This document shows, piece after piece, positions 8,163 to 16,445 of a DNA stretch of 40,697 nucleotides. The number at the start of each line of letters is the position of its first letter. Positions within the stretch are counted from its first letter, which is position 1. The notes beneath the pieces are model-generated. The model saw only the letters and a list, made by a program, of their open reading frames with translations, did not search any database and was not told the DNA's origin. This DNA is from Nitrospinota bacterium (GTDB taxonomy: Bacteria; Nitrospinota; Nitrospinia; Nitrospinales; VA-1): assembly GCA_009873635.1 (NCBI GenBank), contig WAHY01000005.1:1-40697 (forward strand), in the 5' to 3' direction. The translations under genes were made by a program, and so were the position numbers.

Positions 8163-10877
8163 ATGCATAAGCAAGGTGTAGGGGATTTCCCCTTTTACTG
8201 TGGAATAAACTCCCTTTCTGAATTGGCAACTAAAGATGACAGATGCGTGGTCTTAAATATTTTGGGTAAAGAGAGTTCTGGGGTTACCCCGATAAGCCAT
8301 GATTATTCAGGAGGAAATATTGTTTTTGGGACAGGACCTGGTAAGTCTGGTAAGTTTTTACCAACGAAAACCGGAAAAATTCCGGTTTATAACTCAATTA
8401 AGGAGGGGTTGGAGGCAGGCCATAAATTCAATACCGTTGTTATATATCTTCCTCCTTCAGGAGTAAAAGATGGGCTTGCGGAAGCCGTTCGAGATAACCC
8501 AGATCTAAAAAAAGCGATAATACTTACTGAAAAAGTTTCAATAAAAGATTCTCGAATAATGCGTGCAATTTGTCAGGCTAACGGAATTACTCTTTTTGGT
8601 GGCAACTGCCTAGGACTTGCTGATGCTTGGAATCACGTTCGATTAGGTGGGGCATTGGGTGGAAATGCTCCTGAAGAATCTCTCATTAAAGGTTCGGTTG
8701 CTATTTTTTCCAACTCTGGCAACTTCACAACGACAATGGCTGTTTACTTATCTACAGCAGGATGGGGGACAACCACTTCTGTTTCTAGTGGTAAGGATGT
8801 ATACATTCAATATAGTGCTAAAGAATTCCTTTATGCATTCGATAATGATGACCGCTCAAAAGTAGCAGTTCTTTACAGCGAGCCTGGCGGGTATTATGAA
8901 AATGGGCTTAAGTCCAATAAGCCCATCATCGCTTGTGTGGTGGGTCGTTGGAAAGCTCGATTGACCAAGGCCTGCGGTCATGCAGGATCTTTGTCTGGGT
9001 CTGGAGACGATGCCTTGGCAAAAGAACAATGGTTTATGGACTATTTTGGAGTCGACGGAATTTATACACCGGAAAAACCCATCTTTTCGAAAAAGGGCGC
9101 GTTGGTTACCAACATCGCACATATTCCAGAAGCGCTAACGAAAGTTATGGAAATTAACAATACTCAACCTGATTTTGAACCAAAAGGCAGTCTTGATTTA
9201 AAACCCTGGTTTGGAAACAATCAAGGACTTTCTCTTCCCCCTGAATTGGATGTGCCTATTGTTGAAGCAGCAAGTCCATATAACGAACAGATCGAAGCGT
9301 TGGATAAAATGGTGGGAGCACAGCATCGTCGTGAAACCTTAAAAGATGCCAGTGGTGCCTCAATGATGGATCCAAAAACCCAAGTATCAAAAATTCATAA
9401 CACCTCGATTCTCGATGCTTCAATGAAAACCTTTGAATCCAACTTGGTTTTTGCTCTTACGCGACAATACACTTGTGATTATGGTGAAAAGATTGCAAAC
9501 ATCGTTTTAAATATGTATACCAACCAGCACAACCAACCCACGCTGGTAGCCGCTGAAGCGGCTCGTGAAAACGGAAACTCTCCGAATACGGTGGTCTCCT
9601 CTGCTGTAGCTATTGTTGGTAAGAAAATGGTACAAAAGGCAATGGATGCCTCTTGCGCATTGTTGGATTTATTTCAGTTTACCAAACTCGCCGGTCCAAA
9701 AGAAAAATTTGATTACTCGGCTCAATTAAAGGAAGCAGAAAAGTATAAAGACGCTTTACTTTCCGATGGTGAAGATCATTGTGCTGCTAAATTGGCTGAA
9801 TATTTAAATAAGGCTGGTGATTCTGTGTTCATCAAATTTGTACAAGACTTTGCAGTAGCAAATGGTGGAAAGCTTTCTACCGATGCTTTATTTGGTGCGG
9901 TATGGGTTACCCTTGGCTGGGAATCATTGAGAGGCAAAAAGATTTCAAAAGACACGCTCGTCCGTCTTCCTTGGTATTCACGTATCTACAGTACAATTGT
10001 TGGGGTTTCTGCGCCAGCTTCTAGACATACAGAAGATAGCATTGCCGAAGTTAAGCTTGAGGAATTGATTCCTAATTATAGCTTTACTAAAACAGCATTC
10101 GTTACTTTGTTGGGTAGACAACCCTCTGAGTCCGAGTTGTATGAGTTCCAGGTTTTACTGGGACTTATAATCACAAACGGACCGGGTACCATCTCAGCCC
10201 AAGGTTCGAAGGGCGCAGTCAGCGCCGATGGACCCGAACAACCCCAGAGAGTGCAGGTGAATAAAGGTTTTATTGGTTTCCTCACGCATACCGGTTTTGC
10301 TCATGGTGGAAACGGCTTTGAAGCGGCAGCATTTTTGATGGAAAACTTTAAAGACACTGGTTTGAAAGATCCTGCAGACGCGAATCATGGTCTAAACCTT
10401 GATGCTATGGCTCTAAAAGTTGCCAACGATTATGCAAACTACAAGAAAAAACAGAAAGCAGTCGGAAATCTTGATTATGCCAAGCTACCTTGTGTGAACC
10501 ATCCTGTATTTAAAGGTAAAGATGTTAACTACGATCCGCGTGAAGTATTCGTCAATGATCTTTTTAAAGAAAAGGGTATTAATAACGTTTTTCTTGATTT
10601 TTACCATAGTCTTGTTCAAGGCTTGTTCAAAGCGAAAGTCAGTAAGAATGTTTATTGTGTAAATATTGATGCGGTTATTGCCGTTATCCTTCTGAAAATT
10701 GTCTGGTCAGATTTCAACGCAGGCAAGATGAAAGAAGAGGATATCGAATCTGCCAGCTTTGCAACCTTCTTATTCGGCAGAATGATTGGTTGTGCAGCTG
10801 AGATTGATGATCATACCTCGCGTGGCAAAAACATGGATACACGAACACCAGCGAGCAAATGCTCGTATGTAGGTTAG
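8163..10877 (+). CDS. aclA: ATP-citrate lyase large (alpha) subunit, long divergent type
   Basis: 904 residues against about 610 for the Chlorobium type. Order: a CoA-binding Rossmann domain (about 20-170), a succinyl-CoA-ligase-like domain with the phosphohistidine loop CGHAGSLSG (H273), a segment of about 230 residues (330-560) I could not assign, and a citrate-synthase-like domain (about 565-890). Compared by eye with animal ACLY, H780 (CVNHPVFKGK) and D836 (NIDAVIAV) match two catalytic residues. The first catalytic histidine is replaced: the TADHGPAVSG-like segment reads IITNGPGTIS, with N672. Long divergent ACLs are known in Leptospirillum, Nitrospira and Nitrospina, and this one fits them. 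Good Shine-Dalgarno (GGAGG, five bases). A terminator follows the gene. Confidence 0.9.
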   Translation: MHKQGVGDFPFYCGINSLSELATKDDRCVVLNILGKESSGVTPISHDYSGGNIVFGTGPGKSGKFLPTKTGKIPVYNSIKEGLEAGHKFNTVVIYLPPSGVKDGLAEAVRDNPDLKKAIILTEKVSIKDSRIMRAICQANGITLFGGNCLGLADAWNHVRLGGALGGNAPEESLIKGSVAIFSNSGNFTTTMAVYLSTAGWGTTTSVSSGKDVYIQYSAKEFLYAFDNDDRSKVAVLYSEPGGYYENGLKSNKPIIACVVGRWKARLTKACGHAGSLSGSGDDALAKEQWFMDYFGVDGIYTPEKPIFSKKGALVTNIAHIPEALTKVMEINNTQPDFEPKGSLDLKPWFGNNQGLSLPPELDVPIVEAASPYNEQIEALDKMVGAQHRRETLKDASGASMMDPKTQVSKIHNTSILDASMKTFESNLVFALTRQYTCDYGEKIANIVLNMYTNQHNQPTLVAAEAARENGNSPNTVVSSAVAIVGKKMVQKAMDASCALLDLFQFTKLAGPKEKFDYSAQLKEAEKYKDALLSDGEDHCAAKLAEYLNKAGDSVFIKFVQDFAVANGGKLSTDALFGAVWVTLGWESLRGKKISKDTLVRLPWYSRIYSTIVGVSAPASRHTEDSIAEVKLEELIPNYSFTKTAFVTLLGRQPSESELYEFQVLLGLIITNGPGTISAQGSKGAVSADGPEQPQRVQVNKGFIGFLTHTGFAHGGNGFEAAAFLMENFKDTGLKDPADANHGLNLDAMALKVANDYANYKKKQKAVGNLDYAKLPCVNHPVFKGKDVNYDPREVFVNDLFKEKGINNVFLDFYHSLVQGLFKAKVSKNVYCVNIDAVIAVILLKIVWSDFNAGKMKEEDIESASFATFLFGRMIGCAAEIDDHTSRGKNMDTRTPASKCSYVG

Positions 10878-10902
10878 TCGCTAAATAAGTTAGGAGGGTA
10901 TA

Positions 10903-10920
10903 TTGGCGACCAATAGATAG
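10903..10920 (+). other. Five-codon mini-ORF with ideal ribosome binding site
   Basis: AGGAGGG, four bases, then TTG GCG ACC AAT AGA TAG (MATNR, stop). It lies between the aclA stop and its terminator. It may be a remnant of a lost gene or a small leader peptide. A chance match is possible. Confidence 0.25.
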
Positions 10921-10936
10921 GTTTAGATAATACTTA

Positions 10937-10976
10937 GGACCTTTGCTCTTAAAGAGTAAAGGTCCTTTGTTTTTTA
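10937..10976 (+). terminator. Rho-independent terminator of aclBA
   Basis: Stem GGACCTTTGCTCTT paired with AAGAGTAAAGGTCC (one G-U pair), small loop, then CTTTGTTTTTT. It closes the aclBA transcript. Confidence 0.85.
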
Positions 10977-11167
10977 TGGCGAAGCCTTCTGCTGGCAATG
11001 AAAAAGTGTAATAACATAAAGGGTCAATAAAGTAAGTCTGCTTAATGAGAAAAGGCCAATTCCCAATGGGCTTAGTTTGGCAAGTGTAATGCGGGTCAAC
11101 TTTTTAAAAACTTTGAATCACTTTGTAATTACTAAATACTATTGATATTCGAGAACGGAGGCAATCC

Positions 11168-11926
11168 GTGCAGGCTCAGGAAGGGGTATTGAAAGCTCCT
11201 TATCATTATTCATTGATTCAAAAATATATTTTTGACGATTTACCTCTAATCGCCATGAACGTGGCTCGCATTGGCGCTCAAACTCCAGGAATGGCTTACG
11301 AGACCGCCGGTGGCGAACTACATTGGGTAACGATTGGATTCGGCCCTATGATTTGGTTGCTCATTACGCCGGATCTCCCAGCACCAGGAGGGTTTCGTGC
11401 ATTTGATGAAGTCGATATTGGAGATAAAGAGATCTCAGAATCTGAAGGTGATATGTTGCTGTATTTTTCTTCCGGCCAGCCTAAGCTAAACCGGAAACTT
11501 GCTCGGAGTGTAGGTGAACTGTTTGGGAACAATGGTAGATTAATTGAAGAAGTGGAAGTAGAAGGGGGCGAACATTCAGATTTTTCAGGAGTGAAAAAAC
11601 AGTTGCTTATTGATGATCCAAACTTTCTTGATCAGGCACAAAGCAGTTTTTTGAGCACGCACCGTTTCTTAACCAAAGAAGATTCTGACTGTGATTTGCT
11701 GCAACACCGCTATAATTATAAAGCAGAATGTGGTGGATCGGGTGACTATGTTTTGACCTTTAATAATAAACCATTCAGGTTGGAAGAACATAGTGAGTCC
11801 TTAACACAACCTCCAATTTCGCGGGGCCTATTTTTCATACCCTCTCTCGATTTATTGACCAGCCTGAGAATGGGTGGTATCCGTATGGGTTCCCTTGCCA
11901 TCAACGCCAAATGGAAAGGGCATTAA
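11168..11926 (+). CDS. DyP-type peroxidase-like protein with degenerate active site
   Basis: 252 residues from GTG, with GGAGG six bases upstream. The layout follows B-type dye-decolourising peroxidases of the YfeX kind: VTIGFGPMIWLLITPD near residues 53-69, GFRAFDEV, the SEGDMLLYF strand, LFGNNGRLIEEVEVEGG, and a C-terminal RGLFFIPSLDLLTSL that resembles the YfeX ending. The diagnostic GFxDGxxNP loop with the catalytic aspartate is absent; its place reads HSDFSGVKKQLL (137-147). H180 in LLQHRYNY could be the proximal heme histidine, but that alignment is weak. It may bind heme without peroxidase activity or have another role. It lies 290 bp after aclA behind a terminator, so it is probably a separate unit. 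The family call rests on pattern reading only. Confidence 0.5.
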   Translation: MQAQEGVLKAPYHYSLIQKYIFDDLPLIAMNVARIGAQTPGMAYETAGGELHWVTIGFGPMIWLLITPDLPAPGGFRAFDEVDIGDKEISESEGDMLLYFSSGQPKLNRKLARSVGELFGNNGRLIEEVEVEGGEHSDFSGVKKQLLIDDPNFLDQAQSSFLSTHRFLTKEDSDCDLLQHRYNYKAECGGSGDYVLTFNNKPFRLEEHSESLTQPPISRGLFFIPSLDLLTSLRMGGIRMGSLAINAKWKGH

Positions 11927-11967
11927 CTCTAATATATTACTGGCTAGTTGGCCTAGTTTAAATTGCT

Positions 11968-12411
11968 TTAGAGGTTTTGGTGGTCTCCACTATTTATGGT
12001 TTCGAGGCGTTTTACTAAAACTTCAATCAGTTTGTCTTTCAATTTCGATGAAATATTTGGTTTGAGTTTGTCCATATTTTGAGTGTCTATTTTCAGCGCA
12101 ATAGCGTTTCCATCAGCTACGACAGTGGTGGTTCGAACTCGTTTTAAAATACAGGAGATCTCTCCAAATACAGCACCTGCTTTAAGTGTGGTAAGAACCA
12201 TATCGTTAGAGTTGCTTTTAATAACAGTCACTAAGCCTTTTAGAAGTATGAAAAAAGAATAATCTAATTCTCCTTCCCTGATAATTACATCGGTAGAGTT
12301 GAATCCCCAGATTTGATTGTCCAAAGTGCTGATGGAGTGCTTTTCTTCCTGAGTGAAGTTTTCAAAGAAGGGAAGTTTGTCAATAAGTTCAAATGCTTGT
12401 TTCTGTTCCAC
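11968..12411 (-). CDS. Cyclic-nucleotide-binding domain protein without HTH
   Basis: 147 residues starting at GTG, with AGGA 11 bases upstream. It is a single cNMP-binding beta-roll. FFILLKGLVTVIKS and the phosphate-binding cassette AVFGEISCILKRVRTTTVVADG (conserved G-E and R-T) are visible. The C-terminal helix is followed by no winged helix, so it is not a Crp/Fnr transcription factor. It is more likely a small sensor or partner domain. It lies downstream of gcvPB on the same strand with a 128-bp gap that may hold its own promoter. Confidence 0.85.
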   Translation of the reverse strand: MEQKQAFELIDKLPFFENFTQEEKHSISTLDNQIWGFNSTDVIIREGELDYSFFILLKGLVTVIKSNSNDMVLTTLKAGAVFGEISCILKRVRTTTVVADGNAIALKIDTQNMDKLKPNISSKLKDKLIEVLVKRLETINSGDHQNL

Positions 12412-12481
12412 TTAATGGGATCCTAGTTAGTTTTTAATATGTCATTTTATTTAATTACAAAGTTAATAAAAGCCCCATTCA

Positions 12482-12501
12482 ATGAACAAATTCCTGTTCA
12501 T
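12482..12501. promoter_or_regulatory. Inverted repeat between gcvPB and the cNMP-domain gene
   Basis: ATGAACA-N6-TGTTCAT is a perfect 7-bp dyad with 6-bp spacing, in the 128-bp gap upstream of the cNMP gene. The spacing fits a dimeric regulator. No T-run follows on the minus strand, so a terminator is less likely. Confidence 0.35.
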
Positions 12502-12539
12502 CGTAAAGATATAGTTTTCTGCCGGGTATTGTTTTCTCA

Positions 12540-14039
12540 TTACCCTTTTATATGCCTCTTCCAGCGTAATTTTGGATGACGGGCGGCCTGGGCTTCATCG
12601 GGACGTGACACTTTAGGCAGGCAAGGCGAAGCGTGCAAGCTGTCCGGATCTTCTTTACCCTTATCTGCAATAGATTTCATCGCATCAATAAAATTGTCCA
12701 ACGTTTCCTTCGATTCCGTTTCAGTAGGCTCGATCATCAACGCGCCTTTGACAATCAGTGGAAAATATACGGTAGGTGGATGGAAACCTTTATCAATGAG
12801 GGCTTTGGCGAAATCCATTGTGGTGATACCTTGCCCTTTATCGTTGAAGACGCATTCATGTAAAGTCGGCCCTGTAAATGGCAGGTGGAATGTGTCTTTC
12901 AATCGGGCGCGAATATAATTTGCGTTCAGGACTGCAGATTGAGCCACTTCCCGAATGCCTTCCGCTCCCAGTGTTCGAATGTAGGCGTAGGCACGTAACA
13001 GCATACCAAAGTTGCCGTTGAAAGATTTCAGCCTGCCGACACTTTCTGGACGGTCCGCGTTTAGCCTGTATTTTGATCCTGTTTTTTCTACTACTGGTGC
13101 GGGCAGATAAGGTTCAAGTATGTTTTTAATACAAACAGGGCCTGCACCCGGACCACCACCGCCATGCGGGGTTGAAAAAGTTTTGTGCAGGTTGATATGC
13201 AGCACATCGATTCCCATATCACCCATTTTGGCAATTCCCATAACAGCGTTTAAGTTGGCTCCATCACAATAAACAAGCCCGCCTTTTTTGTGGACGATTT
13301 CTGTGATTTTTAAAATGTCTTTTTCAAACATTCCCAACGTGTTGGGATTGGTCAGCATGATTGCTGCTGTTTCTTCATCCATTGCCGCTTCAAGTTTGGT
13401 GACATCAATCATCCCTTCAGCATTGGATGGTAATTGAACGGATTTGTATCCGCATAACGTGGCACTGGCCGGGTTTGTACCGTGGGCGGAATCGGGAAGT
13501 AATACTTTTTTTCTGGGGTTACCTTGTGCAGAGTGGTAGGCCTGGATCATCAGCATGCCCGCAAACTCTCCCTGGGCTCCAGCAGCAGGTTGCAGGCTGG
13601 CGTGATCCATTCCGCTGATTATTTTCAGGCATTCCTGCAACTCATACATCAACTGAAGGCTGCCTTGCGAGTCTGAACAAGGTGTCATCGGGTGGTGCTG
13701 AGCGAAGCCGGGCAATCGCGCCAAGGTCTCATTAATTTTGGGGTTGTATTTCATGGTACACGATCCCAATGGGTAGAAATTTGTGTCGATGCTAAAGTTC
13801 CACTGGGATAGCCGGGTGTAATGGCGTACCACATCAAGTTCGGTAAGTTCCGGGAGTTCTTCTATCTCCTCGCGGATTTCTGTTGGTGGCAGTAAGGTTT
13901 CAATCTCTACTTCTGGTACATCACAAGAAGGTAGGGAATAAGCCTTTCGACCTGGGGAACCCATTTCAAATACAAGCGGTTCTTCAAAGATCAAACCAGA
14001 TGTTCCCGGGCTATTCGATTTTTTTGGCACTTGATTCAT
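12540..14039 (-). CDS. gcvPB: Glycine dehydrogenase (decarboxylating) subunit 2
   Basis: 499 residues, the usual length for the GcvPB half of a split P-protein. It is PLP-dependent; the Schiff-base lysine is K286 in HINLHKTFSTPHGGGGPG. Other family blocks are FYPLGSCTMKYNPK, SLQPAAGAQGE, DSAHGTNPASA and CDGANLNA. It decarboxylates glycine and passes the aminomethyl group to GcvH lipoamide. It could run in reverse in an autotroph, which is speculation. Shine-Dalgarno AAAGGAA sits before the ATG. The usual partners gcvT, gcvH and gcvPA are not in the window; the gene instead follows a glycosyltransferase gene by 15 bp. Confidence 0.95.
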   Translation of the reverse strand: MNQVPKKSNSPGTSGLIFEEPLVFEMGSPGRKAYSLPSCDVPEVEIETLLPPTEIREEIEELPELTELDVVRHYTRLSQWNFSIDTNFYPLGSCTMKYNPKINETLARLPGFAQHHPMTPCSDSQGSLQLMYELQECLKIISGMDHASLQPAAGAQGEFAGMLMIQAYHSAQGNPRKKVLLPDSAHGTNPASATLCGYKSVQLPSNAEGMIDVTKLEAAMDEETAAIMLTNPNTLGMFEKDILKITEIVHKKGGLVYCDGANLNAVMGIAKMGDMGIDVLHINLHKTFSTPHGGGGPGAGPVCIKNILEPYLPAPVVEKTGSKYRLNADRPESVGRLKSFNGNFGMLLRAYAYIRTLGAEGIREVAQSAVLNANYIRARLKDTFHLPFTGPTLHECVFNDKGQGITTMDFAKALIDKGFHPPTVYFPLIVKGALMIEPTETESKETLDNFIDAMKSIADKGKEDPDSLHASPCLPKVSRPDEAQAARHPKLRWKRHIKG

Positions 14040-14054
14040 AATATTCCTTTGAAC

Positions 14055-15122
14055 TTAATAAGAGGTCGTATTTAGCATTTTCAACAGGGTGTTGAGGACT
14101 TTATCAGGAGACAGGGAGTCATTGTCTCTTTCTTCCAATACCACGCTTTTGGGATTTAGAGGACCCCAGCGTTTTATTTCTCCATGTTTAAAGATGACAC
14201 ATACCGGTTTATCAACTGCCGAGGCAAGATGCATGATTCCGGTATGGTTACAAAGTAGAACATCGCATTCCTGGATCAAAATCGCAAGTTCTTTTGCGGT
14301 GAGCAAGGGAAGAAGTTTGGGTTTTTTCCTCATACTTGCAATAGCGGTTTGAAGTTCGGTTTCTTCTCCGGGGCCATTTATCATCCAGACCTGGGCGGAA
14401 TCCAGAAGTTTTTCAATGACCTCTTTGAACTTTTCCCATTTCCATCCCCATTTTGCGATACGGGTGCCAGACTTGACCAGCACAACCGGTTGGGTTGATG
14501 GGCCGAGGAATTGTTGAACGATGTCCGCGATCTTTTTTGACTCTGCAGGATTGAAATAAAGCCGAGGCTGGCTTTTTATATTCTGGATTCCGAGTGCTCT
14601 CAGGAGTTCAAGATTATTTTCGGTTTCGTGTCGTGGTGGACTTTCCAGGGGAACACGTATGTTATGCACCCATGCGTTTTCCTTGTGGTTATAGCCGACT
14701 CTGATTTTTGCGTCTGAAGAAAGGCTGAAAAATGTAGCGGTAGCACTGAAGCTTTTATTGAGAGTCAGAGAGAGATCAAAATGTTCATCGCGAAGTTGGC
14801 GTAAGACAATTAAAGGTTGACCGGGATCATAAGCAATTACCCTGTCTATATTCGGATTATCGGCTAGCAGCCCAGCCTGTGCTGTATCCACAAGGGCACT
14901 TATATGTAAATGAGGAAAATGACTCTTTAGTGTTTCGTAAACGGGGGTGGAAAGCAATACATCACCCAGCCTGTCTGAACGTATGACCAGGACAGACTTT
15001 ATTTTGTCAAAGTCCAGGGGAAGGGGGGGTGGATTTGGAGCTTTCCCCGCACAGATGCCAATAAGGTTCCATAGCAATTGTTTGCCTTTTTTTTCCAGGG
15101 TGTGCAGAGCTTGGTTGGCCAT
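14055..15122 (-). CDS. Glycosyltransferase family 9 (heptosyltransferase-like)
   Basis: 355 residues with the ADP-heptose:LPS heptosyltransferase GT-B pattern: KIKSVLVIRSDRLGDVLLSTPVYETLK at about residues 40-66, VVLVKSGTRIAKWGWKWEKFKEVI, and the nucleotide-sugar region VLLCNHTGIMHLASAVDKPVCVIF with the closing KRWGP. A 40-residue amphipathic N-terminal extension precedes the core. No good Shine-Dalgarno is visible before the ATG, so translational coupling to the upstream gene or a different start is possible. It works with the neighbouring heptosyltransferase in LPS core assembly; its acceptor is not predictable. Confidence 0.85.
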   Translation of the reverse strand: MANQALHTLEKKGKQLLWNLIGICAGKAPNPPPLPLDFDKIKSVLVIRSDRLGDVLLSTPVYETLKSHFPHLHISALVDTAQAGLLADNPNIDRVIAYDPGQPLIVLRQLRDEHFDLSLTLNKSFSATATFFSLSSDAKIRVGYNHKENAWVHNIRVPLESPPRHETENNLELLRALGIQNIKSQPRLYFNPAESKKIADIVQQFLGPSTQPVVLVKSGTRIAKWGWKWEKFKEVIEKLLDSAQVWMINGPGEETELQTAIASMRKKPKLLPLLTAKELAILIQECDVLLCNHTGIMHLASAVDKPVCVIFKHGEIKRWGPLNPKSVVLEERDNDSLSPDKVLNTLLKMLNTTSY

Positions 15123-15182
15123 GGATTGAGAAGAAAAGTTTATAGGGATTGATTGATGTGTTGCGTGGCCGACAGATTTGCT

Positions 15183-15350
15183 TTAAAGCGGGAGAGCCTC
15201 ATCAATCAGCATGATGGGAATGTCGTCTTTAATAGGGTATTTCAAAGCACAGGCTTTGCAGGCAAGCGCGTCTTCTTCAGTGGTAAGTTCAATGTCTCCC
15301 TTGCATTTTGGGCAGACCAGAATGTCCAGCAATTCCTTATCGATTCCCAT
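15183..15350 (-). CDS. Trm112-like small zinc-ribbon protein (UPF0434/YcaR type)
   Basis: A 55-residue gene. It reads MGIDKELLDILVCPKCKGDI, then a CKAC pair and LKYPIKDDIPIMLIDEA. The CPxC...CxxC pairs form a zinc ribbon, and the motif YPIxDxIPxML is the signature of the bacterial Trm112/UPF0434 family. GGGAG precedes the ATG. In other bacteria the gene often sits with LPS or lipid A genes (lpxK, kdsB). Here it lies between two heptosyltransferase genes on the same strand, 60 bp before the next and 27 bp after the previous. It is probably an activator or stabilising partner of another enzyme; which one cannot be told. Confidence 0.9.
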   Translation of the reverse strand: MGIDKELLDILVCPKCKGDIELTTEEDALACKACALKYPIKDDIPIMLIDEALPL

Positions 15351-15377
15351 AATTGTTCTCCCTGCAAAATACGTTTA

Positions 15378-16436
15378 TCAGTGTGATTGTTTAATAATTT
15401 GCTGGTGATTCCTCACAGCCTGGAACACTTCATCTATGCTCACCTGATTCATACATTCTTTAGTTCCCAGCGGGCAGATTTTTTTCCAGCAAAAACTGCA
15501 CGATAGTACTTTATAAACCGTCGCGTGATTGACCCCATAAGCACCATTGCGCACCGGATCAGTGGGGCCAAATATCGCTACGGTTGGAGTGCCCACTGCG
15601 GCGGCCAGGTGAAGCGGACCTGAGTCACAGCTTACCAGCAGTGCCATCCTTTTGTACAGGGCAATAGATTCCAAAATTGAAGTCGGGGGTGCTATCCAGC
15701 TTTTCTCTGACATGAGTGCGGAAATTTGCTGGACTTTAAATTCTTCACCGGGTCCCCAAGTTAGCATAATGGTGAACCCCAGCTCTTTAGATATCTGGTC
15801 GGCCAACTCGGCAAAACGTTCCAGCTTCCACTGTTTGCTTTCAAACCCTGCTCCGGGGTTGATTGCTATGATTGGCTGTGATGTCAGTTCCGGGTGTTGT
15901 TCAAAATAGTCCGCAATTTTTTTATCTGCTTCATCCGGAATCCTTAGAGGAAATTTTTTTTCTTCTGTGATTTTGCCCAGTGCGGTTTCTAAAACCGTGA
16001 GGTACCTGTCTACAATATGAAGCCCGCCTGTTATTCTTTGTGCTTTGAGGTTGGTGAACAGGGTGCTGAATTTTTCTTTGCAGTTGTTCCGGTGAAAGCC
16101 GACACGTGTTGGGGCGCCACTCATTTTCGCTATGACTCCACTTTTTAGGAGACCATGAAGATCCAGAACAAGATCGAAGTTGTGTTGACGAAGGGTTTTG
16201 ATGGTGCCCATGATTTCGCTGAGTGATTGGCTGTTCCAGTTTTTGCGCCAAACTTTGGTACGCAACGGTATGATCTCATCAATGTCCGGATTATCATGCA
16301 GGATATCCTGAAACCTTTCCTCGACCATCCAGGTGATGTGAGCATCAGGCAGAGTTTTCCTCAACGTGGCCGCTACGGGTAGCGCGTGGACGATGTCTCC
16401 CAGCGCGCTGAACTTAAGAATCAGTATTTTCTTCAT
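15378..16436 (-). CDS. waaC: Lipopolysaccharide heptosyltransferase I-like (WaaC type)
   Basis: 352 residues of GT family 9. The start MKKILILKFSALGDIVHALPVAATLRKTLP and HITWMVEERF, followed by IIPLRTKVWRKNW and VLDLHGLLKSG, matches the order of blocks in E. coli WaaC, which adds the first heptose to Kdo. The donor-binding segment LLVSCDSGPLHLAAAVGTPTVAIFGPTDPVRNGAYG is intact. A C-terminal cysteine cluster, CSFCWKKICPLGTKECM, is common in this subgroup. It starts 10 bp after the PAP2 gene stop. Its presence implies a heptose-containing LPS core. Confidence 0.85.
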   Translation of the reverse strand: MKKILILKFSALGDIVHALPVAATLRKTLPDAHITWMVEERFQDILHDNPDIDEIIPLRTKVWRKNWNSQSLSEIMGTIKTLRQHNFDLVLDLHGLLKSGVIAKMSGAPTRVGFHRNNCKEKFSTLFTNLKAQRITGGLHIVDRYLTVLETALGKITEEKKFPLRIPDEADKKIADYFEQHPELTSQPIIAINPGAGFESKQWKLERFAELADQISKELGFTIMLTWGPGEEFKVQQISALMSEKSWIAPPTSILESIALYKRMALLVSCDSGPLHLAAAVGTPTVAIFGPTDPVRNGAYGVNHATVYKVLSCSFCWKKICPLGTKECMNQVSIDEVFQAVRNHQQIIKQSH

Positions 16437-16445
16437 CTTGTCCAG

